DNA of 22,704 nt from the IMG/VR virus record IMGVR_UViG_3300038825_000625, positions 1 to 22,704 of that record; one strand, written 5' to 3'. Shown piece after piece: positions 7,107-15,362 of the stretch. The translations under genes and the position numbers were made by a program. Within the stretch, counting starts at the first letter, position 1, and every line of letters begins with the position of its first letter. The stretch comes from a virus. Below the pieces are notes generated by a model. The model searched no databases, was not told the DNA's origin, and saw only the letters and a program-made list of their open reading frames with translations.

Positions 7107-10037
7107 ATGGCTAATATCAATTTAGGTAACATTCGTAGATTAGGTTTTATAAAAGGTTTAGCCGACTCTGAACTTGCAAGACAAGCTGCACGAGCTAAGA
7201 TTGCTGAAGAAGATAGAGCGTATCAACGTTTGCTTAAAAGAGATGAAGAAAATCGTGCGTTTCAAGCTGCAGAGTCTGCAAAAGGCCGAGAGTTAACTAG
7301 AGAAAGAATGGGATACGAAGCAGAAGATAGAGCGGCTACAGCTGCTTTTCGCACAAAATCACTTGAGTATCAAGAAAAAGCAAGAATACGTGACGAAGAA
7401 AGACGAAAAGATACTGAAGCTTATAGAAGAGGACAAAAAGAAATAGTAAGACAATCTAATACACTTTCATCTATAGCAAATAATTACAAATCTGCTAACA
7501 CTGTAATATCGAAAGACCAAGAAAAAGAATTATCAGCTAGATTTTCTTTAGTTCCTGGTGCAACGCATATAATTGAAGGTATCAACATTCACGCGAACGC
7601 AGCAGAACGAGAAACAGTAAAAACAAACGCTGCAAGTATGGTTAAATTAATTCATAATAATAAAACAAGTATTCCTCCCGGCAGTGTAACATCAGAACAA
7701 CTTGTTCAGTATGCAGAACATAATGATTTCTTTAAAAAGTTTTTGACGACTAAAGGTAAAGCAAATCTTGTAGAATTTGATAAATATCTAAGACAAAAAC
7801 AGAAACATAAATCATTTGGAATGATAAATACAAAAGTTCGACCTAGAACTATAGGCACTGGGCCAGATGGTAGTGAAATACAGATTTCACAACCTACCGT
7901 TGATGAATACAAGAAAATGGTAGATAGTAAGCGTAGTAGAATAGATCAGATAAACGAAGCATTAGCTATCGCAACAGATCAAGATAGGCAAATAAAAGAA
8001 TATTACGATAAAGATACTACGTTATTTACTACAGAAAATAAACAAAGATTACAGGATGTGTATGGTAATATTGTGTCTAAATTTGCATCAGGTTTTCAAA
8101 AAATAGATGGAAGCGGTAAAGGCATAGGAACACGTTCAATATTTTCTGATGAGATTATTTTAAATAAAATGCCTTATCTAAAACAATTAATAAAAGCTGG
8201 AGTGTTAGATAAAAAACAAATAATGGATAGGGCTAATGTATTTGATCCGAAATCAGATCAAATGGCTAATGCAACTATTGGTAGGAAAACAGGTGAGATT
8301 ATAAGTCAACCTGTTCAGCCTGGAGAAACAATAACAGACTCTCCTTTTCAAATTTCTGTTCCTCTTCGTGCTTCTATAAAAGGAGTGCCTACAAATTCTG
8401 TAACTGCTACTTTTTTAACTGACGTAAATAAATTTAGAAGTTCAAAAGAATATGCGGATAATCCCGAAATAGGTAATAGAATTATTGCACGGTCTACTTT
8501 ATTTAGAGAATGGCATGATGCAGGTTATACTGGAACAAAAGATGGTGTTAATTACGAAGATTTATTATTAAAAACTTTAACAAATGGAGCAGGTGAGTTA
8601 AATCCTGATGCAAGCACTATTTTGAATAGAGCAGTTGTAATGGCTAATCCTGAAATGATTTACAAGATTAACACAGATTATAGAGGAGCAGGTGGAAAAC
8701 TATACGACGGTGTTAAAAATCCTAATATTCAAATGACTGACGAAGCAGATAAAATTGTATTAAATGCTGATGAAGCCATAGGTGAAACTGATGAAGTAAC
8801 CCGACTTGCCGAATCTATAAAGATAATGAGTAGACAGCTTCATATGCAAGGTATGTCTTCAGATGTTGCAGGATTTATAGATAAAACAGGCTTTCAATTT
8901 AAGACTGTTCCAGATGCTATAATTAATGGAGTTAAAGAAGTAGCGCGTTCTTTTGGTTTTAAACCCAAAAAAGGAGCAATACAAAATCTAGACGAAATGG
9001 AGTCTCAAGCTAAAGCGGTATACAGCAGTAGGGGTATAGGAAAAGCAGGTGAGGGAGGCACTGATGAAGAAAAAGTCAGAATTCGTAATGGAATTGTAAA
9101 AAGAGCGCAGGACGCAGCAGATAGAGATTTAAGAGTTTTAAATAATATGAGTAATGATGAGTTTTTATCAAAACATCCTCCTAAAAATTCTTCAGAGATG
9201 AATCAACAACAAATTAATGAATACGTTACACGAGCTAAAGTTGATAGGCAAAGAATAATCCTTAAAAAAATTGCTCTTACCTATAGAATGTCTGGATTGT
9301 TACAAGGAGACTCGTCAGGAAGAACTATCTCTAACGCTGACTTCGATGTGGCTTTGAGAGCATTGTGGGGTGAAGCATATGCTGTTGAAGCTAAGATGGA
9401 TGATATTATTCAATTTTTTAAGTATAGAAGAAACATAGCTGTAACAAACAGAGACTATGCAAGATCAGGTTTATTAACACCTATGTCTAAAATAAACGAA
9501 GCTTTAAATAGAAAGGTTAGTGATGATTTTGAAACCAAATTAAATGAAAGTGGAGAAAATAGACCTAGTTTTAGAGCAGGAGCGCAACAAGATGAAGCTG
9601 CTTTTAGAGCATTTTCTGGTTTAGGTAAACAAAAGTATCAAGAACTTTTCCAAGAGGTTACTAATAATACTGCAGAAATTATCAAAAGAGATTTTGGAGA
9701 TAGTATAAAAGTATTTGATAATATTAACCGACCTAGTGATTTTGTAGGAAAAAAAGTAAAAGTAAGAGGTAAAGAGATAGACTTACATACTACGATTAGT
9801 CGTATTACGTCACAAAAAGCAACTTATTTTTTATTGAATCTTTATAGAGATGACCCAGATAATTTTAAAAGATTTTTTAAAACTGGTAGAGATGGTAAAC
9901 CAGTTAGACCAAGAAAAATGAAAATGGAAATTATCAATATACCTCAACTGTTTACTACAGATGGAAAGAATTACATGAAAAATTTAATATATAGATTTGA
10001 ACAAGACTTAATTCAAAATATAAAAACAGGGAGATAG
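7107..10037 (+). CDS. Large putative internal virion / DNA-ejection protein (976 aa)
   Basis: The first 120 residues are extremely charged (Arg/Glu/Ala-rich, repeated RDEE and EEDRA-like pieces) and should form a long coiled coil. The rest is mixed, mostly helical and hydrophilic, with no transmembrane segment and no enzymatic signature that I recognise. Size and place just before a 1571-aa protein parallel T7 gp15 (747 aa) followed by gp16 (1318 aa), which form the trans-envelope ejection tube. That analogy rests on gene order and length only. The gene is distinctly AT-rich compared with the holin and the replication genes. It starts 1 nt after the previous stop with a weak ribosome site, suggesting coupling. 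Confidence 0.72.
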   Translation: MANINLGNIRRLGFIKGLADSELARQAARAKIAEEDRAYQRLLKRDEENRAFQAAESAKGRELTRERMGYEAEDRAATAAFRTKSLEYQEKARIRDEERRKDTEAYRRGQKEIVRQSNTLSSIANNYKSANTVISKDQEKELSARFSLVPGATHIIEGINIHANAAERETVKTNAASMVKLIHNNKTSIPPGSVTSEQLVQYAEHNDFFKKFLTTKGKANLVEFDKYLRQKQKHKSFGMINTKVRPRTIGTGPDGSEIQISQPTVDEYKKMVDSKRSRIDQINEALAIATDQDRQIKEYYDKDTTLFTTENKQRLQDVYGNIVSKFASGFQKIDGSGKGIGTRSIFSDEIILNKMPYLKQLIKAGVLDKKQIMDRANVFDPKSDQMANATIGRKTGEIISQPVQPGETITDSPFQISVPLRASIKGVPTNSVTATFLTDVNKFRSSKEYADNPEIGNRIIARSTLFREWHDAGYTGTKDGVNYEDLLLKTLTNGAGELNPDASTILNRAVVMANPEMIYKINTDYRGAGGKLYDGVKNPNIQMTDEADKIVLNADEAIGETDEVTRLAESIKIMSRQLHMQGMSSDVAGFIDKTGFQFKTVPDAIINGVKEVARSFGFKPKKGAIQNLDEMESQAKAVYSSRGIGKAGEGGTDEEKVRIRNGIVKRAQDAADRDLRVLNNMSNDEFLSKHPPKNSSEMNQQQINEYVTRAKVDRQRIILKKIALTYRMSGLLQGDSSGRTISNADFDVALRALWGEAYAVEAKMDDIIQFFKYRRNIAVTNRDYARSGLLTPMSKINEALNRKVSDDFETKLNESGENRPSFRAGAQQDEAAFRAFSGLGKQKYQELFQEVTNNTAEIIKRDFGDSIKVFDNINRPSDFVGKKVKVRGKEIDLHTTISRITSQKATYFLLNLYRDDPDNFKRFFKTGRDGKPVRPRKMKMEIINIPQLFTTDGKNYMKNLIYRFEQDLIQNIKTGR

Positions 10038-10042
10038 ATTTA

Positions 10043-13000
10043 ATGGTTGAAAATTTAAACTATCAAACATCTCTGTTAAAAGAAGACGACGAAGAATTAA
10101 GAAATCAAATGTTTTCTGTTTTTTCTGAACCAGAAGACCTTATTGATGAGTATGAAGGATTAGTTCAGTCTGATGAACAGGTTACTTCAAGTGTACCCCC
10201 ACAAGATATGGCAACTGCTGACATTGTTGGTGGCGAGGGAGATGATGTTCTTATTGGACAACAAGGACCAGATGTTTCGGATACTTTGTTTCAAACACAA
10301 GACAACATTGAAGATGACTTTGTAAACTCTGTTTTAGGAGGTTTTGTTACAAATTTAGAAAAGGACGAATCTTTTGGTTCTCCTATAGAATTTGCTGCGC
10401 CACAAACATTTCAAGAGTACGGTGAAGAAATAGTAGAAGACACTTCAAGTTATCTTGGAACTGCTGCTAGAATGGGTGCTTACGGATTTTTAAGACGAGG
10501 TATTGTAGGAACTGGAGAATTTTTGATTGAATCTCCAATATATGCTGCTCGTTTTCTTTCAGGCACACTTAGAGGCATAGAAGAAGCATCACGTTTTGCA
10601 GCAGCTGCTTTATTGCCTAAAGACTTAGAACTACTCATAAGCAGAAATATACTGGGAGAAGAACATAGAAACGTTTTTGATTATGTAGATATGTTTGATA
10701 CACAATCAGATATAGATCAGTTTGTTGATCAGTACATTGCAGGAGCTATTAACGCAGGTTACGATCTTATTACAGATGAAGATGGGGCTAAATTACTTAC
10801 TGTAAAAGATGAATTTGGTAACGTGCAAAAAGGAGATTACAATAAATTCGTAGACTATGTATTTAAAGGATTAGAAGTTCCTGTAGAAAAACAAAATGTT
10901 TTAGGTCGAGTATTGATGACTGCTGGAGAATTGATTGTACCTATGGGTGTGTTACGTACAGCTAGAGGAAAAATAGGTGAGACAATAGAAGATCAAATTA
11001 AAAAATTTACCAAAGAAAAAGATTTTATAAAACAAGAATTACGTACAAAAAACTTGCAAACGTATACTACAAAAGGCAGGGTTTACGATTCTAGTAAACT
11101 TAAAAGTCCTCGTGCTAAATCCTTAGAAAAAGGTTTAAACAGAGTAGAAAAAAAATTAGCTGATCTTAAATTTGAACAAAGACATTATTCTGCTGCAGAT
11201 ACTGCTGTTAAAGCAGGTAAAAATGTTAAAGATTCGGCAGTTGTAACATTTAAAGATGTTATGAAATCTGAAGCTAATATGGCAATCGCAGCTGCTACAG
11301 CGATGGTTTCTACTGAAGTAGCCTTAGAAGAGTTAGGTCTTGAAGAACTAAAACCTGCAGCTTTGCTTACAGGTATTGCAGGAGGCATGATAGGTGTAGG
11401 AGGTGTAGTTAGAGGATTATCATCTGCTAAATATTTAACACTATATGCTATTAAAGGTATAACTGAAGGTGGTCCTAGCGCACAGGGTGCTGAATATTAT
11501 TTGAGATATAAAGGATATGGTGAAGAATCTATTAGACAGATGACTGATGAAGAGAAAGTTCAAATAGCTGTAAGTAATCCTAAAGAGTTAAAAATAGCAA
11601 GAGATATTGGCAGAGCTATATCCGATTTAGAAAGGACTGATCCTAAAAAATTTAGAGAAATACAGTTTGCGGTTGAAGCTACTGAAAAATTAACCAGAAG
11701 GTTTAATAGAACTATTTTAGAAGATAAAGAACAAGGTTTTATAAAAGGTAAAGACTTTAATTACATATCTGAAACCATTCCTATTGTGTTAGATCAAGTA
11801 GTTCAAATAGCTGCTCTGTCTAAAGTAAGAGACACATTATTGAAGAATGTAACTACTGGTGGTTTTACTTTGAAAGCTAAAAAAGTAACAACTATAAATG
11901 AAATTGATAAAATGACTAAACTTCTTGAGACACAACAAAGACAAATTTTAGACTCTTTAGAAGCGTTAACAAAAAGAATTTATTCAGCTAAAGGTACAAC
12001 AGAAAGTAATGTTCAATCTTACGTGAGATATATGAATGAATTTGTCGAAGCATACAAAAAAGATGATTCTTTTCTAAATAGAGAAATAGATAGAATACGT
12101 AATTTGTCTGACGTAGATGTAGACCCTTTAAACACTCCTTTACTGACAGAAGATATCAATAAAATTTTTGGGCCAGATGATATGAATAGTGTTGCTATAA
12201 TGAATCGTCTACAGAAAGAAGGGTTTGATGAAAGAACTTTTACTGAAGAAGCTAGAAACTTATCTAAAATTAATAAAGAAGAGTTCGGTGAACAACAAAG
12301 CATACTGTTAGGAAACAGTTTTGAAAGTATAAAGAAACAATCTGATGCGAATTATGCAGAGGTTGAAGATTTTGACGTGGACGTAGACGATTTATTTCAT
12401 ATGAATGATTTTTCAGAAGAATTGATTAACGCTTCTGACTCATTAGAAAGATATGCAGCTGATTTAAAACGAGGAGGTAATAGACTAGAAGGTTTAGTAA
12501 GGGATGCTAGAAGAGTTGGATTACGTAGAGTGGCTATTAGATATTCAGATAAACCTAATAATCATATGGCAGCATTAATGGATATGTCTATTGAGCATAA
12601 TGAATTAATAGACCCTAATTACTTTAAAACTAGAAGGGATGAAAACGGAAGGTTACTTAGTAGAGAAGAAGCTATGCAGAAATTTAAAAATGAAAATTAC
12701 AAATTTGCTCAATCTCAAGGATCGTTCATGGCTATAAAAAGATTAGAAACAGAATTGATAAATTCAGATGTGTTTAAACAAACAACCGACAGCATGAATA
12801 GGGATGTTATAGAGTACATAGGAAGAGAGATTGTAGAAAACGATGTAACAAAAAGAGAATCAGTAATACCTGCATTTATGTCATTTAAAGATTTACTAGA
12901 TATACGTAGTAGAGCTATGTCTGATGCTTTTGCTAGAAACAAACAAACAGGAAATCTTAGTAAACAACATGACAAAAGAATCGAAGCAGGTGCATTTGTT

Positions 13001-14758
13001 TCAACACTAAATAATAAAGTAAGTAAATACATGAAAATGTACGGCGCAGAAGATTTAGGTATATCTAAAGACAGTTACGCTAAAGCCGTGCAAGCAGATA
13101 AATTTTATTCAAATGCAATTGGTAAAACTTTTAAACAGCGTTTAGGAGATTTTGTTAAAAGACAAGTTGATGACAGACCAACTGACACCGGGATTGACAG
13201 TATTCCTAGTGATCAACTTTTTGATTTATTTTTAGAACAACAAGATCATTTCAAATCAGCAGACATGTTTAGAAGAATGTTTACTGGTGATTTTGAAATA
13301 GATGAAAACGGTGTTAGAAAGTTTGTTGTAAGATTAGATGAAAATGGTAATCCTGTTGGTGAGATAAATGAAGAAGCTAAACAACTATTGCTAAAAGCAG
13401 TACGTAGACAATTTACAAATTCTTCTGGAAAAATAAATGGTCTTAAAGATTTAGACGATGATTTTTTAACGGCTTTCTTAGACGATGACTCAGGTGTTCA
13501 TCTTTTTAAAGGAATGGATGCAGAGGATGTGCGTAAATTTCAAGTTTGGAGACAACAAGAAACTAATTATATTGATAAACAATCTCAATTTTTTGTAGCT
13601 AACGAGAGAATGGAGTATAGGAAAACTCTTACAGAAGCTATGGAAGAATTATTTCAAGATAGAGAAACAGTTCTTGCTAAAAGTATCTTTGGAGAAAGAG
13701 TCACCGATAATTTTGATAGCGTAATAAAACAATTATTTGACCGTGAAGCTAGTTTTCATGCTGCAAGAGAACCTCTTGATTTTTTCAGAGCAAAAGCTTT
13801 TGACACATCTGATAACACTTTTTCTGTTGATAATTATGACAGGATGCGTAGAAATTATAATGTTATAGAAAATGCAGACAAAGATTTAGATGACAGAATA
13901 ACATTGGAAATGCTTGCACCTCCAGTTCGTAAAGGTGCCTCTGCTCCTAAAAGTCCTATTCAAATCCTTTTAGAAACAGTGGAAGATCAAGCTTCTCCAG
14001 CAAAACAACAAGAAATTAGAGAATCTTTGAAAGGATTATTTGTAGAGTATGTTACACGTAGAGCATATAACTTTAGAAATAAACAGAAGTGGGCAGCTAA
14101 CGAAGGAGAGTATGCTTTTGAACTTGCTAGAGATGTTGATCTAGGTGAGTTTACTCGTGTAATGAAGGAGAATGAAAAGACTTTAGAATTACTATTTGAA
14201 AATGATCCTGAACAACTAACAAGATTAAAAGACATACTTCAATTAGAAACTATGTTTCAAGGAAAAGGAATAGAAGGTTCTAAATTATTGGACATTGGAA
14301 TACAACTTAAACCTTCCTCTTTAATGTCAAGGGTGTACAGTATATCTAGAGGTGTAATCAGTCCTAAGTATGTTGCTACTGAGATAGCCATTGCTAAAGC
14401 TCAAGCAGAAAAAGGAAACTTTATGCTACAAGTTTTGATGAATCCTGCTGCAACTAAAACAGTAGCAGAGTCTATGGCTATTTCTGCAGGAATTAAACAA
14501 GCAGAACCAATTGCAGCAGAAAAATTAAGAAGGCTTGCAATAACTATTTTTTATACTCAAATGGGAGAAGATTATCCTGTAGAGATAAAAAGTGCTAGTT
14601 GGATTAAACAACAGTTAGAATTTGTTCCAAGAACTTTAAGTGAAATAAGGCAAGCTTCTAAGAGACAAGGAATGGGAATAACAAAAGAGCAGGATGCTCC
14701 ATATAGTATAAGGGAAGAAGTTGACGATCTTAGTAGATACGACAAGTTCTTGAATTAA
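10043..14758 (+). CDS. Very large putative internal virion / DNA-ejection protein (1571 aa) with RTX-like motif
   Basis: This is the largest gene in the window and is probably a virion protein that enters the cell with the DNA, by analogy with T7 gp16 (1318 aa). Visible features are: an acidic N-terminus; residues 63-80, which match two successive RTX-type calcium nonapeptides (GGEGDDVLI, GQQGPDVSD); a hydrophobic or amphipathic Ala/Gly/Phe-rich stretch at about 134-195; a second hydrophobic Ala/Gly stretch at about 411-475 that could insert in a membrane; long charged helical regions after that. I do not see the Glu-centred signature of an SLT lytic transglycosylase, which T7 gp16 carries at its N-terminus. 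GGGAGA precedes the ATG. Function is inferred from context and size. Confidence 0.72.
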   Translation: MVENLNYQTSLLKEDDEELRNQMFSVFSEPEDLIDEYEGLVQSDEQVTSSVPPQDMATADIVGGEGDDVLIGQQGPDVSDTLFQTQDNIEDDFVNSVLGGFVTNLEKDESFGSPIEFAAPQTFQEYGEEIVEDTSSYLGTAARMGAYGFLRRGIVGTGEFLIESPIYAARFLSGTLRGIEEASRFAAAALLPKDLELLISRNILGEEHRNVFDYVDMFDTQSDIDQFVDQYIAGAINAGYDLITDEDGAKLLTVKDEFGNVQKGDYNKFVDYVFKGLEVPVEKQNVLGRVLMTAGELIVPMGVLRTARGKIGETIEDQIKKFTKEKDFIKQELRTKNLQTYTTKGRVYDSSKLKSPRAKSLEKGLNRVEKKLADLKFEQRHYSAADTAVKAGKNVKDSAVVTFKDVMKSEANMAIAAATAMVSTEVALEELGLEELKPAALLTGIAGGMIGVGGVVRGLSSAKYLTLYAIKGITEGGPSAQGAEYYLRYKGYGEESIRQMTDEEKVQIAVSNPKELKIARDIGRAISDLERTDPKKFREIQFAVEATEKLTRRFNRTILEDKEQGFIKGKDFNYISETIPIVLDQVVQIAALSKVRDTLLKNVTTGGFTLKAKKVTTINEIDKMTKLLETQQRQILDSLEALTKRIYSAKGTTESNVQSYVRYMNEFVEAYKKDDSFLNREIDRIRNLSDVDVDPLNTPLLTEDINKIFGPDDMNSVAIMNRLQKEGFDERTFTEEARNLSKINKEEFGEQQSILLGNSFESIKKQSDANYAEVEDFDVDVDDLFHMNDFSEELINASDSLERYAADLKRGGNRLEGLVRDARRVGLRRVAIRYSDKPNNHMAALMDMSIEHNELIDPNYFKTRRDENGRLLSREEAMQKFKNENYKFAQSQGSFMAIKRLETELINSDVFKQTTDSMNRDVIEYIGREIVENDVTKRESVIPAFMSFKDLLDIRSRAMSDAFARNKQTGNLSKQHDKRIEAGAFVSTLNNKVSKYMKMYGAEDLGISKDSYAKAVQADKFYSNAIGKTFKQRLGDFVKRQVDDRPTDTGIDSIPSDQLFDLFLEQQDHFKSADMFRRMFTGDFEIDENGVRKFVVRLDENGNPVGEINEEAKQLLLKAVRRQFTNSSGKINGLKDLDDDFLTAFLDDDSGVHLFKGMDAEDVRKFQVWRQQETNYIDKQSQFFVANERMEYRKTLTEAMEELFQDRETVLAKSIFGERVTDNFDSVIKQLFDREASFHAAREPLDFFRAKAFDTSDNTFSVDNYDRMRRNYNVIENADKDLDDRITLEMLAPPVRKGASAPKSPIQILLETVEDQASPAKQQEIRESLKGLFVEYVTRRAYNFRNKQKWAANEGEYAFELARDVDLGEFTRVMKENEKTLELLFENDPEQLTRLKDILQLETMFQGKGIEGSKLLDIGIQLKPSSLMSRVYSISRGVISPKYVATEIAIAKAQAEKGNFMLQVLMNPAATKTVAESMAISAGIKQAEPIAAEKLRRLAITIFYTQMGEDYPVEIKSASWIKQQLEFVPRTLSEIRQASKRQGMGITKEQDAPYSIREEVDDLSRYDKFLN

Positions 14759-14759
14759 C

Positions 14760-15152
14760 ATGATACCATTTATAGGACCAATAGTAAACGCAGTAAGCAG
14801 CATCGGTGGCTCTTGGATGGAGAGCAAGCTAGAGGAAACCAAGGCCAAGTCGCAGGTCAAGGTTGCCAAGGCTGTAGCCGAAGCAGAGGTACACAAAAAA
14901 GTTGCCACTGGTGAGATTGAATGGGAACAAGCTATGGCGAAGGCCAGTGGAGATAGTTGGAAAGATGAGTATCTTGTTGTAGTGCTTACTGTTCCAGCTA
15001 TACTTGTGTTTGTTCCCGGTATGGAAGATATTATTCAGCGAGGGTTTAATGTACTCAGTACGTTACCTGATTGGTATCAGAACGCTCTCATGATTGCTAT
15101 CAGTGCTTCGTTTGGTATCAAAGGATTTAATAAATTTCTAGGGAGGAAGTAA
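14760..15152 (+). CDS. Holin, GTA_holin_3TM-like
   Basis: The 130-aa protein has a weakly hydrophobic N-terminus (1-18) and a charged Ala/Lys/Glu helix (22-60). The motif ASGDSWKDEYLVVV at 62-75 follows, leading into a strong transmembrane helix (71-87, ending at a Pro-Gly), and a second clear TM lies at about 107-123. The SWKDE-plus-TM signature is what I recognise from the three-TM holin family first described for gene-transfer-agent release. Such proteins form the inner-membrane lesion that releases endolysin. It is the last + strand gene, starts 1 nt after the 1571-aa stop with no clear SD, and its 3' end overlaps the opposing 74-aa gene by 15 nt. Its 5' half is markedly richer in G+C than the upstream gene. 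Confidence 0.8.
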   Translation: MIPFIGPIVNAVSSIGGSWMESKLEETKAKSQVKVAKAVAEAEVHKKVATGEIEWEQAMAKASGDSWKDEYLVVVLTVPAILVFVPGMEDIIQRGFNVLSTLPDWYQNALMIAISASFGIKGFNKFLGRK

Positions 15153-15362
15153 TCTATTAACATTGTTAAAATACTCTGCACTAAGAGTATTAACACGTTT
15201 TAGAAAAGAACCTATGATATGTGTATTTTCATAGTCTGCTAGTTTCTTTTCCATAATTTCAACAAAGTCATCAGGGGGAACATGGTTGTATTCAACTTCT
15301 ATGTTCCCCTTTGTATTTAGATATACCTTTAGTTCTGATAGTACTGTTTCTGCTTCCCTCAT
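15138..15362 (-). CDS. Hypothetical protein (74 aa), last gene of the leftward operon
   Basis: Unrecognised small soluble protein with an amphipathic helical pattern and no Cys cluster, TM segment or catalytic motif. The case for a real gene is positional: its ATG overlaps the RNR stop in an ATGA arrangement (4 nt), the usual mark of translational coupling in this operon. Its stop falls 15 nt inside the opposing holin gene, so it fills the space up to the convergent junction. A small phage regulator or accessory of nucleotide metabolism is possible from its place behind the RNR gene, but nothing in the sequence shows it. Confidence 0.6.
   Translation of the reverse strand: MREAETVLSELKVYLNTKGNIEVEYNHVPPDDFVEIMEKKLADYENTHIIGSFLKRVNTLSAEYFNNVNRLLPP
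15170..15191. terminator. Hairpin at the convergent junction, possible bidirectional terminator
   Basis: A perfect 8-bp stem AATACTCT / AGAGTATT with a 6-nt loop (GCACTA) begins 17 nt after the holin stop; it extends by GTT/AAC across a 2-nt bulge. A short CGTTTT follows on the + side. The stem is AT-rich and lies within the coding part of the opposing 74-aa gene, so terminator activity is only possible, not evident. Confidence 0.3.

Noticed and set aside
7107-14758. Lytic transglycosylase (SLT) domain in the two large virion candidates
   Set aside because: I looked for the Glu-Ser and Gly-rich SLT motifs known from T7 gp16 and found none convincing.
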